DNA of 64,000 nucleotides, from the NCBI RefSeq assembly GCF_004137345.1, contig NZ_SDWV01000005.1, positions 124,001 through 188,000 of the forward strand, given 5' to 3'. Below the pieces are notes generated by a model. It searched no databases and was not told the origin of the DNA. It saw only the letters and a list, made by a program, of their open reading frames with translations. The stretch is from Nocardioides zhouii (lineage in GTDB: Bacteria; Actinomycetota; Actinomycetes; Propionibacteriales; Nocardioidaceae). The translations under genes were made by a program, and so were the position numbers. This document shows, one piece after another, positions 51,589 through 63,424 of the stretch (position 1 is its first letter; every line of letters begins with the position of its first letter).

Positions 51589-51669
51589 CGATCGTCACTC
51601 GTGAGGTCGAGTGCGAAGCCCCCGTGGTGACCACTACCGCGAGCGCACTCGACTCGGCAGGCTGAGGCC

Positions 51670-52245
51670 ATGGGCGCGATGGAGGATGCCAAACGGCTCG
51701 AGCCGGCCGCGGTCGAGGAGTGGACCACCTGGCTCCGCGAGCACCACACGCAGACCACCGGCGTGTGGCTGGTGAGCCCCCGCAAGGCGGCCGAGCGGGC
51801 CTTCTCCTACGAAGCGGCGGTGCTCGAGGCGCTTCGCTGGGGCTGGGTCGACTCGACGGTGAAGCCCGTCGACGAGGTCCGCTCGATGCAGTGGTTCGCC
51901 CCTCGTCGGCCCGGCAGCATGTGGACCCGGATCAACAAGGGTCGCATCGCGCGCTTGGAGGCGGCCGGCCTCATGGAGCCCGCCGGCGCCGCCGCCATCA
52001 CCGTCGCCAAGGAGACGGGCATGTGGACGCTGATGGACGACGTCGAGGACCTCGTGGTCCCGCCGGACCTGGCGTCCGCGTTCGAGCGCCACCCGGGCTC
52101 GCACGAGCACTGGGAGTCGTGGTCGGCGTCGGCACGGAAGATGATCCTCACCTGGATCGTGCTGGCCAAGCGGCCGGAGACCCGCGCCACCCGCGTCGAG
52201 ACGACCGCCGAGAAGGCCGCGCGCGGGGAGAAGTCGCAGCCCTAG
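51670..52245 (+). CDS. YdeI/OmpD-associated family protein
   Basis: A 191-residue soluble protein of the YdeI (bacteriocin-protection) family: AVLEALRWGWVDSTVKPVDEVRSMQWFAPRRPGSMWTRINKGRIARLEAAGLMEPAG is the characteristic block. The C-terminus (SWSASARKMILTWIVLAKRPETRATRVE) is also typical. Its biochemical function is not known. ATG 51670 or the ATG three codons later may be the true start. Confidence 0.85.
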   Translation: MGAMEDAKRLEPAAVEEWTTWLREHHTQTTGVWLVSPRKAAERAFSYEAAVLEALRWGWVDSTVKPVDEVRSMQWFAPRRPGSMWTRINKGRIARLEAAGLMEPAGAAAITVAKETGMWTLMDDVEDLVVPPDLASAFERHPGSHEHWESWSASARKMILTWIVLAKRPETRATRVETTAEKAARGEKSQP

Positions 52246-52249
52246 CGAC

Positions 52250-52954
52250 TCAGACGGCGCAGCCGTCGGGGCCGCACGCGTCACCGCCGCCGACCATCTC
52301 AACGATCGGGTGGGAGTCGGCCCACGCCTTCTCCAGCACCTGGGTGAAGACCTCGGTCGGCTGGGCGCCCGAGACGCCGTACTTCTGGTCGATCACGAAG
52401 AACGGAACCCCGGTGGCGCCGTACGCCTGCGCCTGCTCGACGTCGGCACGCACGTCGGCCTCGAACTCGCGGGAGGCCAGGACCTCGTCGACGCGTACGC
52501 CGTCGAGACCGGCGGACACGGCGACCTCACGCAGCACGGCGTGGTCGGCGACGTTGCGAGCCTCGGTGAAGTAGGCCTCGAGCAGCGCCTCCTTGACCCG
52601 GCCCTGCAGGTCGGCGCCGCCCTGGTCGTGGGCGAGGTGGATCACCCGGTGGGCGTCGACGGTGTTGAGGTGGAGCGTCTGGGACAGGCGGTAGATCAGC
52701 CCCTCCTCGCCGGCGACGGCCTCGACCCGGTCCTGCATCTGCTTGGCACCCTCGGGCGACTGGCCGTACTTCTTCGCCAGCATCACCGAGGTGCTCTCGG
52801 TCGGCTCGGTCGGCGCACCCGGGTCGAGCTCGTACGAGCGCCAGTGCACCTCCACCTCGTCGGCGTGGCCGAACTCGGCCAGGGCGTTCTCGATGCGGCG
52901 CTTGCCGATGTAGCACCACGGGCAGACGACGTCGGACCAGATCTCGATCTTCAC
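52250..52954 (-). CDS. DsbA-family FrnE-like oxidoreductase
   Basis: A 234-residue cytosolic thioredoxin-fold protein with active-site CPWC at residues 11-14 and the inserted helical domain of the FrnE group. YGATGVPFFVIDQKYGVSGAQ carries the cis-Pro. The C-terminal CGPDGC gives an extra cysteine pair. Known homologues act as disulfide isomerases or in dithiol metabolism and oxidative stress (Deinococcus FrnE). It is convergent with the YdeI-like gene. Confidence 0.92.
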   Translation of the reverse strand: MKIEIWSDVVCPWCYIGKRRIENALAEFGHADEVEVHWRSYELDPGAPTEPTESTSVMLAKKYGQSPEGAKQMQDRVEAVAGEEGLIYRLSQTLHLNTVDAHRVIHLAHDQGGADLQGRVKEALLEAYFTEARNVADHAVLREVAVSAGLDGVRVDEVLASREFEADVRADVEQAQAYGATGVPFFVIDQKYGVSGAQPTEVFTQVLEKAWADSHPIVEMVGGGDACGPDGCAV

Positions 52955-52990
52955 GACGGCCCCAACAGCGGGCCCGGCCCCCGTGTTCCC

Positions 52991-54463
52991 TCAGGCCTCC
53001 TGGTGGGCGACCGTACGACGCCGCAGCAGGTAGCCGCCGACGAGGCCGATCACGAGCGCGACGAGCACGCCGACGTTGGCGAACGCCCAGGTGCCGTCCT
53101 TGCCGCCGAGCCCCAGCGGACCGAGGAGGTAGCCCTGCCAGTTGTTCCACGAGGCGTCGTCTGCGAAGAGGTTGACCACGAGCCCCCAGCCGACGACCGA
53201 CGCGACGGCCATGGTACCGATCGCGGCCCGGTCGAAGGCGCCGTAGCGACCGGACGCGTCGAAGAGGGCGTCCTCGTCGTAGTCGCGCTTGCGCAGCGCG
53301 AGGTCGGCGATCATGATCCCGGCCCACGCCGCCAGCGGGACGCCGAGCGTGATCAGGAAGCTCTGGAACGGATTGATGAAGTTGTCGGCGAAGAAGACCA
53401 CGTAGATCGTGCCGATCGTGAGCAGCACCCCGTCGACGGCGGCCGCCTGCGGGCGCTTGAGCTTCACGCCGAGCGAGAGCAGCGTCAGACCTGAGGAGTA
53501 GATGCCGAGCACCGCTCCGCTGACCAGTGACAGGATCGCGGCGAGGAGGAACGGGACGAGGAACCAGGTCGGCAGGAGGGTCGCCAGGGTGCCGATCGGG
53601 TCGCCCGCGACTCCGTCGAGGATCTCGGTCGACGACCCCGCGAGCGCCAGGCCGAACAGCACCAGCACGACGGGCGCGAGGGCACCGCCGAGGGTGTTCC
53701 ACACAACGATCGAGGGACCGGAGGCGGTGCGCTTCTGGTAGCGCGACCAGTCGGCGGCGATGTTGATCCAGCCGAGACCGAAGCCGGTCATCACCATGAC
53801 GAGGGCGCCGATCACGGCCTGCGTGGATCCGGACGGGATGTCCATGACCGCGGAGAAGTCGATCTCGTCGAGGGTCAGCACCATGTAGAGCACCGTGACG
53901 ATTCCGGTGATCCAGGTCAGCACCGACTGCATCCGCATGATGATGTGGTAGCCGGCGACGCTCGCCGAGACGACGAGGGCCGCGACCACGACGGCGGCAA
54001 CGACCTTGGTGCCCGTGCCCCCGCCCCAGCCGAGGCGGGTGAAGATCGTCGACGTGGCGAGCACCGCGAGGATCGCGAGGAACGTCTCCCAGCCGATCGA
54101 GGTCAACCACGAGATCACGCCCGGCACCTTCTGGCCGTTCACGCCGAACGCCGCACGGCTGAGGATCATCGTCGGCGCCGAGCCGCGCTTCCCGGCGATC
54201 GCGATCACGCCGCAGAGCAGGAACGACACCACGATGCCGATCACCGAGACGACGACGCTCTGCCAGAAGGAGATGCCGAAGTAGAGGACGAACGAGGCAT
54301 AGCTCAGGCCGAAGACCGACACGTTGGCCGCGAACCACGGCCAGAACAGGTCCTGGGGCCGGGCAGTGCGCTCGGACTCCTCGATGATCTCGATGCCCGT
54401 CGTCTCGACGCCGAGCCGGCGGGTCTGCTCGAGGCCCGAGCCCGTGGTTGCTGTGTCGCTCAT
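52991..54463 (-). CDS. NCS1-family purine/cytosine permease
   Basis: A 490-residue transporter with twelve helices. The conserved start RPQDLFWPWFAANVSVFGLSYASFVLYFG and GKRGSAPTMILSRAAFGVNG (helix 3 substrate region) mark the cytosine/purine/thiamine/allantoin permease family. Substrate among nucleobases, allantoin or thiamine cannot be chosen. The ATG at 54463 precedes SDTATTGSG. No catabolic gene for purines adjoins. Confidence 0.93.
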   Translation of the reverse strand: MSDTATTGSGLEQTRRLGVETTGIEIIEESERTARPQDLFWPWFAANVSVFGLSYASFVLYFGISFWQSVVVSVIGIVVSFLLCGVIAIAGKRGSAPTMILSRAAFGVNGQKVPGVISWLTSIGWETFLAILAVLATSTIFTRLGWGGGTGTKVVAAVVVAALVVSASVAGYHIIMRMQSVLTWITGIVTVLYMVLTLDEIDFSAVMDIPSGSTQAVIGALVMVMTGFGLGWINIAADWSRYQKRTASGPSIVVWNTLGGALAPVVLVLFGLALAGSSTEILDGVAGDPIGTLATLLPTWFLVPFLLAAILSLVSGAVLGIYSSGLTLLSLGVKLKRPQAAAVDGVLLTIGTIYVVFFADNFINPFQSFLITLGVPLAAWAGIMIADLALRKRDYDEDALFDASGRYGAFDRAAIGTMAVASVVGWGLVVNLFADDASWNNWQGYLLGPLGLGGKDGTWAFANVGVLVALVIGLVGGYLLRRRTVAHQEA

Positions 54464-54518
54464 GGCTCAATCGTCGCGCACCGGCGGGCCGGGGACCAGC
54501 ACCCGTGGGGTGGTGGAC

Positions 54519-55523
54519 TCAGCCGCGGCGCTCGACGAGGCCGGTGACCGTGCCGAGGGCGCCCTCGACCGGGCCGCGGCGCCACGGCTCGCGGCGTACG
54601 ACGAGGCGCCACGCGGCGGTCACGACGAGCGACCCGACCAGCAGGACGGCGAGGTTGGTCCACGAGTCATCGGCGGCGCCCGGGTGCAGGACTCGGACGT
54701 CGTACGCCAGCCAGAGGATCGGGAGCGCGTACAGCGTCAGGGTCATCGCACCGACAGCGGCCAGCCCGCCCACGACCCGTGCGGCGCCAGTGCGGTCGAG
54801 CGCTCGCGCGGCGGCAAGACCGACGAGGCACACGCCCGTCGCGACGAGCGCGTCGAGCCCTGTCTCCTGCAGGGTCCCCGAGTAGGGCACCAGGTCGACC
54901 AGCCCCTTCTGCTCCGCTGCGAGCGCCGCCGCCGCGAGGACAAGCATCGCGGCGCCGAGGACGCCGGGCGCCACGACTGACCGGGCGCCCCGACCCGTCA
55001 CGAGGTGGCGGGCGACGAGGATGCCCAGGGCGGCGTACGCCACCATCGGCAGCAGCCGGTAGGGACCGCCCCACGCGAAGCGGGCGAGGTCGGAGGTCCA
55101 GCCCTGGCCCAGCATCACGTCGGTCGAGGTGTGCTGCACGAGCAACGTTCCGACGACCGGCGCGGCGAGGCCGACGCCCGCGAGCACGAGGTCGGGCAGT
55201 CGGGCGAGGAGGGAGGCCACGACCACCAGCACGCCGAGGTGAACCAGGACGATGACGACCTGCGCCTCCGCCCGTTCGAGCGCCAGGCCGAGGCCGACCA
55301 GGGCGAGCCCACGCACCACGACTGCGGCCCAGTGGCCAGTGCCGGTGCGGCTCGAGCCCAGCTGCGCGCCGACGCCGATGAGGAGTGCGAAGAGCGGCAT
55401 CGTGAGGTACTCGCTCAGCTCCAGCACGTGCGCCGGTCCGGGCACTGGGGCGACGTGGGCGACGTACATCGAGGCCAGCGCGAGGAAGCGCACGACGTCG
55501 ACGTCCGCGCGGCGCTCGCTCAT
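54519..55523 (-). CDS. Multi-pass membrane protein, HGSNAT/DUF1624-like
   Basis: A 334-residue protein with about ten helices. It opens with RRADVDVVRFLALASMYVAHVAPVPGP and EYLTMPLFALLIGVGAQL, recalling the membrane acyltransferase group (heparan-glucosaminide N-acetyltransferase-like, DUF1624/DUF418). The His in YVAHVAP would fit the catalytic His of that group. Acyl acceptor unknown. An ATG three codons upstream (55532) is an alternative start. Confidence 0.75.
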   Translation of the reverse strand: MSERRADVDVVRFLALASMYVAHVAPVPGPAHVLELSEYLTMPLFALLIGVGAQLGSSRTGTGHWAAVVVRGLALVGLGLALERAEAQVVIVLVHLGVLVVVASLLARLPDLVLAGVGLAAPVVGTLLVQHTSTDVMLGQGWTSDLARFAWGGPYRLLPMVAYAALGILVARHLVTGRGARSVVAPGVLGAAMLVLAAAALAAEQKGLVDLVPYSGTLQETGLDALVATGVCLVGLAAARALDRTGAARVVGGLAAVGAMTLTLYALPILWLAYDVRVLHPGAADDSWTNLAVLLVGSLVVTAAWRLVVRREPWRRGPVEGALGTVTGLVERRG

Positions 55524-55551
55524 GCGGGTCATCCTGCCCGTGACGTGCCGG

Positions 55552-56817
55552 TCAGGCGAACAGCGACTGGCCGACGTGCTCCCCCGGACCCGCACCCGGC
55601 GGAACGGCGAAGAGCGCGGAGCCGGTGACCTTGAGGTACTCCGTGAGGGCGTCGTTCTTCGACATGGCGAGCTGCACCGGGACGAAGTGGGTGCCGGGGT
55701 CGCGGACGTAGGCGATGAAGAAGAGGCCGGCGTCGAGGCCGCCCAGTGCGTTGGAGCCGTCGACGAAGTTGTAGCCGCGGCGCAGCATCCGTACGCCGCC
55801 GTGCGCGTCGGGGTGGACGATGCGGACGTGGGCGTCGGTCGGGATCACCGGCTGGTCGTTGCTGCCGGGCATGTCGAAGTCGGGCTCGGTCATCTCCTCG
55901 CCGCCGGACAGCGGGGCGCCGGTGCCCTTGGTGCGGCCGACGAAGGACTCCTGGTCGCCGAGCGGCTGGCGGTCCCAGACCTCGATGGTCATCGTGATCC
56001 GTCGCGCGACCAGGTAGGAGCCGCCGGCCAACCAGCCGGCACCCGCGTCGTCGCCGACCCAGACGTGCTCGTTGAGCGCCGCGCCCTCCTCGGCCTTGAC
56101 GTTGGCGGTGCCGTCCTTGAAGCCGAACAGGTTGCGGGGCGTCGACTGCGATGTGGAGGTCGTGGACGTACGCCCGAAGCCGAGCTGGGACCACCGCACC
56201 GAGACCGTGCCGAAGCCGATGCGGGCCAGGTTGCGCACCGCGTGGACGGCGACCTGCGGGTCGTCGGCGCAAGCCTGGATGCAGAGGTCGCCGCCGGAGC
56301 GGGCCGGGTCGAGGATGTCGCCCGGGAAGTGCGGCAGCTCACGCAGCGCGTCGGGCTGCCGGTCGGCGATGCCGAAGCGGTCCGTCCCTTCGCCGTCGCG
56401 GAACAGCGACGGGCCGAACCCGAACGTGATGCTGAGGCCGCTCGCGGGCAGGTCGAGCGCCTCGCCCGTGTCGTCGGGCGGCAGGCGTACGTCGCCGTCG
56501 ACCGCGCCGGTGCCTGCGGGTTGTCCCGCCGTCATCTGCTCGGCGGCGAGCGTCCACCGCTCGAGCAGGTCGACCAGCTCCGCCCGGTCGTCGGCGAGCA
56601 CGTCGAACGCCGCGAAGTGGAGCCGGTCCTGCGCAGGGGTGACGATCCCGGCCTGGTGCGCGCCGCGGAAGGCGTACGTCGCCGAGCGCGCGTCGTCGCC
56701 GGCCGCTGCCGGGACCTCCGCGTGGGCCGTCGTCCGGCCCGCGGCAAACGCGCCCGCCGCCCCGGCGACGGCGACTCCCCCGCCCAGCAGGCCCCTCCTG
56801 CTGACCTGCCCGGTCAG
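55552..56817 (-). CDS. efeB: Deferrochelatase/peroxidase EfeB (apparent CTG start)
   Basis: A DyP-type heme peroxidase of the EfeUOB iron uptake system, 421 residues. A twin-arginine signal, QVSRRGLLGGGVAVAGAAGAFAAG, shows Tat export; the mature domain has GFKDGTAN (the Asp of DyP active sites) and later RRGYNFVDGS. No ATG, GTG or TTG exists in frame near the signal peptide; the only sensible start is a CTG at 56817 whose last bases are shared with the efeO stop (CTGA). Expression would then be translationally coupled to efeO. Confidence 0.9.
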   Translation of the reverse strand: MTGQVSRRGLLGGGVAVAGAAGAFAAGRTTAHAEVPAAAGDDARSATYAFRGAHQAGIVTPAQDRLHFAAFDVLADDRAELVDLLERWTLAAEQMTAGQPAGTGAVDGDVRLPPDDTGEALDLPASGLSITFGFGPSLFRDGEGTDRFGIADRQPDALRELPHFPGDILDPARSGGDLCIQACADDPQVAVHAVRNLARIGFGTVSVRWSQLGFGRTSTTSTSQSTPRNLFGFKDGTANVKAEEGAALNEHVWVGDDAGAGWLAGGSYLVARRITMTIEVWDRQPLGDQESFVGRTKGTGAPLSGGEEMTEPDFDMPGSNDQPVIPTDAHVRIVHPDAHGGVRMLRRGYNFVDGSNALGGLDAGLFFIAYVRDPGTHFVPVQLAMSKNDALTEYLKVTGSALFAVPPGAGPGEHVGQSLFA

Positions 56818-57989
56818 GAGAGCACCGCCGCGGTGAGGCGCGAGAGGGGCTCGGAGAGCGCGTTGACGGCATCGGACAGGTCCTTGACCTGCTCGGGCGT
56901 CAGGTCGTCGTACGACACGAAGCCGTCGCCCTCGCGCTGCTCGTCGAGCAGCGCCTGGAGCTCGTCGAAGCGCGAGGACAGCTGGTCGGCGAGGTCGGCG
57001 TCCTTGGCCTCCACGATCGGCTGCACGCCCTCCCACGCGACCTTCGCCCCGTCGACGTTGGCCTGGAAGTCCCACAGGTCGGTGCGCGACCAGTACTCCT
57101 CCTCGCCGGTCACCTTGCCGGTCGCGACCTCCTCCAGCAGGCCGCGCGACCCGTTGGCGATCGCGTCGACCGTGTAGGTGAGCTCCTGCACGCGGGAGTC
57201 GAGCTCCACGGTGTTGGCGAGCAGGTTGTCGGCGTACGTCGCGCGCTGCCGGTCGGTGAGCGCGGTGTAGTCCTCGGCACGCTGCGGCCAGAGGTCCTTC
57301 TCGATGAGGTGCCAGCCGGTCCACTTCTGGCCGGGCTCGAGGTCGGCCTCGCGGGCGTCCATCATCGGGTCGAGGTCACCGAACGACTCCGCCACGGTCT
57401 CGATGCGCTCCCAGTGGGTGCGGGCCACCGGGTAGAGCGCCCGGGCCGCGTCGTCGTCACCGGTCTTGTAGAGCTCGACGAACTCCTGCGTCTTCTCCAG
57501 CAGCTGGGCCGACTGGTCCTCGACGTACGCCGCGTAGTTGGCCTCGGCCTGGTCGACGAGCTCCTGCTCGTCGGCGTTGACCGCCACCGCCTCGTCGGAC
57601 TCGGTGACCGTGAACTCGCCGCGGATGCCCTCGCCGGTCATGCCGGGCTTGCAGGCCGTCACGTACGTCCCAGCCGGCGCGTTGACGGTCAGCGCGCGGC
57701 TGATGCTCGGGCCGATGTTCTCGACCTCGGCGACGATGCGGAGGCCGTCCTCGCCGAGCAGGTAGAACTCGGTGACCTGGTCGCCGGAGTTGGTCACGTC
57801 GAAGGTGAGCGTGCCCGCGGGTGCCTCGGTCGACGACAGGGCGCAGGCGTCGGCGGACGAGTCGACCACCAGCGCGCGCGGGTCGGCCTCGTCGCCGGAC
57901 CCGGCGCTCGAGCCGGTGTCGGCATTCTGCGTGCAGGCCGCGAGGAGGGGCAGGGCGACGAGTGCGGTCGCCACGAGGGACATGCGCAT
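56814..57989 (-). CDS. efeO: Iron uptake lipoprotein EfeO
   Basis: A 391-residue lipoprotein of the Efe system. The N-terminus MRMSLVATALVALPLLAAC gives a lipobox with lipidated C19. The cupredoxin-like domain (about 40-145) is followed by the M75 domain with HWERIETVAESFGDLDP and GWHLIEKDLW, the conserved metal ligands of imelysin-like proteins. It probably delivers Fe2+/Fe3+ to EfeU outside the membrane. The stop overlaps the efeB CTG start. Confidence 0.94.
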   Translation of the reverse strand: MRMSLVATALVALPLLAACTQNADTGSSAGSGDEADPRALVVDSSADACALSSTEAPAGTLTFDVTNSGDQVTEFYLLGEDGLRIVAEVENIGPSISRALTVNAPAGTYVTACKPGMTGEGIRGEFTVTESDEAVAVNADEQELVDQAEANYAAYVEDQSAQLLEKTQEFVELYKTGDDDAARALYPVARTHWERIETVAESFGDLDPMMDAREADLEPGQKWTGWHLIEKDLWPQRAEDYTALTDRQRATYADNLLANTVELDSRVQELTYTVDAIANGSRGLLEEVATGKVTGEEEYWSRTDLWDFQANVDGAKVAWEGVQPIVEAKDADLADQLSSRFDELQALLDEQREGDGFVSYDDLTPEQVKDLSDAVNALSEPLSRLTAAVLS

Positions 57990-58005
57990 GAGCGGGGCTT
58001 CTCTC

Positions 58006-58878
58006 TCAGACTGCGGCGCGCGACGGCGCTGCCGGGGTGGTCGGGGTGGTCGTGCGCCGGCGGGCACCGACGAGGAAGAGCGCCATCACCGGGATGGCGT
58101 ACAGCAGCCAGGCAGCGGCCTCGAGCTGGGTGGTGGCCGGCGAGAAGTTGAAGATCCCCTTGAGGAGGGCGCCGTACCAGGTGTTCATGTCGACGGTGTC
58201 GGACACGTCGAAGGCGAGGTCGTTGAGACCCGGCAGGAAGCGGGCCTCCTGGAGATCGTGCACGCCGTAGGCGAGGACGCCGGCGGCCACGAGGATGAGG
58301 AACCCGCCCGTCCAGGTGAAGAAGCGCGACAGGTTGATCGAGACGGCGCCGCGATAGATCAGGTAGCCGAGCGCGACCGCAGTGACGATGCCGAGCCCGG
58401 CGCCGAGCAGCGGCTCCCACGTGGGCCTGGGGGCGCCAACAGCGTCGCGGGTGCCGGCCTGGGTCGCGGCCCAGAGGAACAGCGCGGTCTCGAGTCCCTC
58501 GCGGCCCACCGCGAGGACCGCGACGACCACGAGCGACCAGCGACTGCCGTCCGCCGCATCGTCGATCCGGCCGCGCAGCTCACCGCTGAGGCTGCGCGCG
58601 GCCCGGGCCATCCAGAAGATCATCCAGGTCACGAAGCCGACCGCGACGATCGAGAGGCCGCCCCCGATGAGCTCCTGGGCCTCGAACGTCAGCCCGCGCG
58701 GGCCGTACGTCAGGGCGGCGCCGAACGCGAGGCTCACGCCGACCGCGAGGGCGACCCCCGCCCAGATCCGGGGCAGCAGGTGGCGGCGGTCGGTCTTGAC
58801 CAGGTAGGCGACCAGGATGCTCACGACGAGGGCCGCTTCCAGCCCCTCGCGCAGCCCGATCAAGTAGTTCGCCAGCAC
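58006..58878 (-). CDS. efeU: Ferrous iron permease EfeU (FTR1 family)
   Basis: A 290-residue permease with seven helices and two REGLE motifs (residues 10-14 and around 125-129), the ferric-binding signature of FTR1 proteins. It is the first gene of efeUOB. A DtxR/IdeR box lies 19 bp upstream of the GTG at 58878, so the operon is iron-repressed. Confidence 0.95.
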   Translation of the reverse strand: MLANYLIGLREGLEAALVVSILVAYLVKTDRRHLLPRIWAGVALAVGVSLAFGAALTYGPRGLTFEAQELIGGGLSIVAVGFVTWMIFWMARAARSLSGELRGRIDDAADGSRWSLVVVAVLAVGREGLETALFLWAATQAGTRDAVGAPRPTWEPLLGAGLGIVTAVALGYLIYRGAVSINLSRFFTWTGGFLILVAAGVLAYGVHDLQEARFLPGLNDLAFDVSDTVDMNTWYGALLKGIFNFSPATTQLEAAAWLLYAIPVMALFLVGARRRTTTPTTPAAPSRAAV

Positions 58879-58896
58879 GAGACATCACGCTACACC

Positions 58897-58915
58897 TTAG
58901 GTAAGGCACGCCTAA
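58897..58915. promoter_or_regulatory. DtxR/IdeR-type iron box
   Basis: TTAGGTAAGGCACGCCTAA matches the 19-bp consensus TTAGGTTAGGCTAACCTAA at 15 of 19 positions and is an imperfect palindrome. Its place just upstream of efeU indicates repression by an iron-loaded DtxR family regulator (DmdR/IdeR), as established for other actinobacterial iron genes. Confidence 0.85.
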
Positions 58916-58938
58916 CAATGACGTCGTCTCCGAGACGG

Positions 58939-59745
58939 TCAGGCCCGGACCAGCACCTCTCCGTGGAGCACGGAGAACCAGCCATCCGGGTCCGCCGCCC
59001 AGGCCCGCCAGGCGCCGGCCACGTCGTCCAGCTCCTCCGGCGACGCGCTGCCCTCGTCGACCAGCTGCCGAGCCAGCGCGGTCGAGGTGACCCGGTCGGC
59101 CCACAGGCTCCCCCACCACGCGCGGTCGTCCGCGTCGGCGAAGCACCACGTCGAGGAGCTCGCCACGACGTCGTTCGCACCGGCGGCGTGCGCCCACGCG
59201 AGGAGCATCCGCCCGGCGTGCGGCTCGCCGCCGTTGGCCCGCGCGGCCGCGTCGTACAGCTCGAGCCAGCGGTCCAGGCCCGCCGAGGCGGGGTGCCACG
59301 AGAAGTGGCCGTAGTCGCTGTCGCGCGCGGCGACGAGCCCGCCCGGACGGGCCACGCGCATCATCTCGCGGAGCGACGCGACGGGGTCGGCGACGTGCTG
59401 CAGCACCTGGTGGGCGTGCACGACGTCGAAGTCGCCGTCCGCCAGGTCGAGGGCGAGCACGTCGCCGACGATGACCGTGGCGTTGGTGATGCCCTGCCGC
59501 TCGAGCTCGGCGCGGGTGAGGTCGGCGGCCTCGTCGTTGATCTCGAGCGCCACCACCTCGCCGACGAGGCGGGCGAGGTCGGCAGTGATGGTGCCGGGAC
59601 CCGACCCGACGTCGAGCAGTCGCTGGTCGGGGCGCAGGTGCGGGAGGAGGTACGCCGCCGAGTTGGCCACGGTGCGCCACCGGTGCGAGCGCAGGACGGC
59701 CTCGGCGTGCCCGTGGGTGTAGGAGCTCACGGGCACGCCGGTCAT
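58939..59745 (-). CDS. Class I SAM-dependent methyltransferase
   Basis: A 268-residue UbiE-type methyltransferase: motif I LLDVGSGPGTITADLARL (around residue 43), acidic VVALEIND, motif II DFDVVHAHQVLQHVADP and RVARPGGLVAARDSD. Its YTHGHAEAVLRSHRWRTVANSAAYL start is typical of the group. Substrate unknown. It ends close to the EfeU iron box and begins 17 bases after the ilvC stop, so it is likely on the ilvC transcript. Confidence 0.9.
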   Translation of the reverse strand: MTGVPVSSYTHGHAEAVLRSHRWRTVANSAAYLLPHLRPDQRLLDVGSGPGTITADLARLVGEVVALEINDEAADLTRAELERQGITNATVIVGDVLALDLADGDFDVVHAHQVLQHVADPVASLREMMRVARPGGLVAARDSDYGHFSWHPASAGLDRWLELYDAAARANGGEPHAGRMLLAWAHAAGANDVVASSSTWCFADADDRAWWGSLWADRVTSTALARQLVDEGSASPEELDDVAGAWRAWAADPDGWFSVLHGEVLVRA

Positions 59746-59762
59746 GGATCTGCCGCCACCCG

Positions 59763-63171
<3,409 letters not shown>

Positions 63172-63206
63172 GGATCTTCTTCCTGTTTCGTCAACTGTGA
63201 GCCCAT

Positions 63207-63240
63207 AAAAAAGCCCCTCGGCCCGGTGGGCGACGAGGGG
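63207..63240 (-). terminator. Attenuator terminator upstream of ilvB
   Basis: On the minus strand CCCCTCG pairs with CGAGGGG (63214-63240) around an inner GCCC/GGGC stem, followed by six Ts (63207-63212). It lies between the leader peptide and ilvB and is the expected attenuation terminator. Confidence 0.88.
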
Positions 63241-63268
63241 TGACGCGTGTGCGCTCGGTCCGGGGACC

Positions 63269-63310
63269 TCAGCTCACGCGTCGCGTGCGTACAAGAATGT
63301 CGGTGCGCAT
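63269..63310 (-). CDS. ilvB leader peptide
   Basis: A 14-codon frame from ATG 63310 to TGA encodes [13 protein letters not shown], with consecutive Ile, Leu and Val codons. This is the typical actinobacterial ilvB leader. Ribosome pausing at those codons would prevent the downstream terminator. A TTGACG at 63341-63346 lies 18 bp from GACGGT and may be the promoter of a short-leader or leaderless transcript. Confidence 0.85.
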   Translation of the reverse strand: MRTDILVRTRRVS

Positions 63311-63424
63311 GCGACAACCGTCGTCGCCGGGGCGGGCCGGCGTCAAGCAAGTGTCCCACTCGTCCCAACATGTGGAACACCGGTCTCGGAATATGGCATT
63401 GCGGGCGTGGCGGTGACCACGCCG

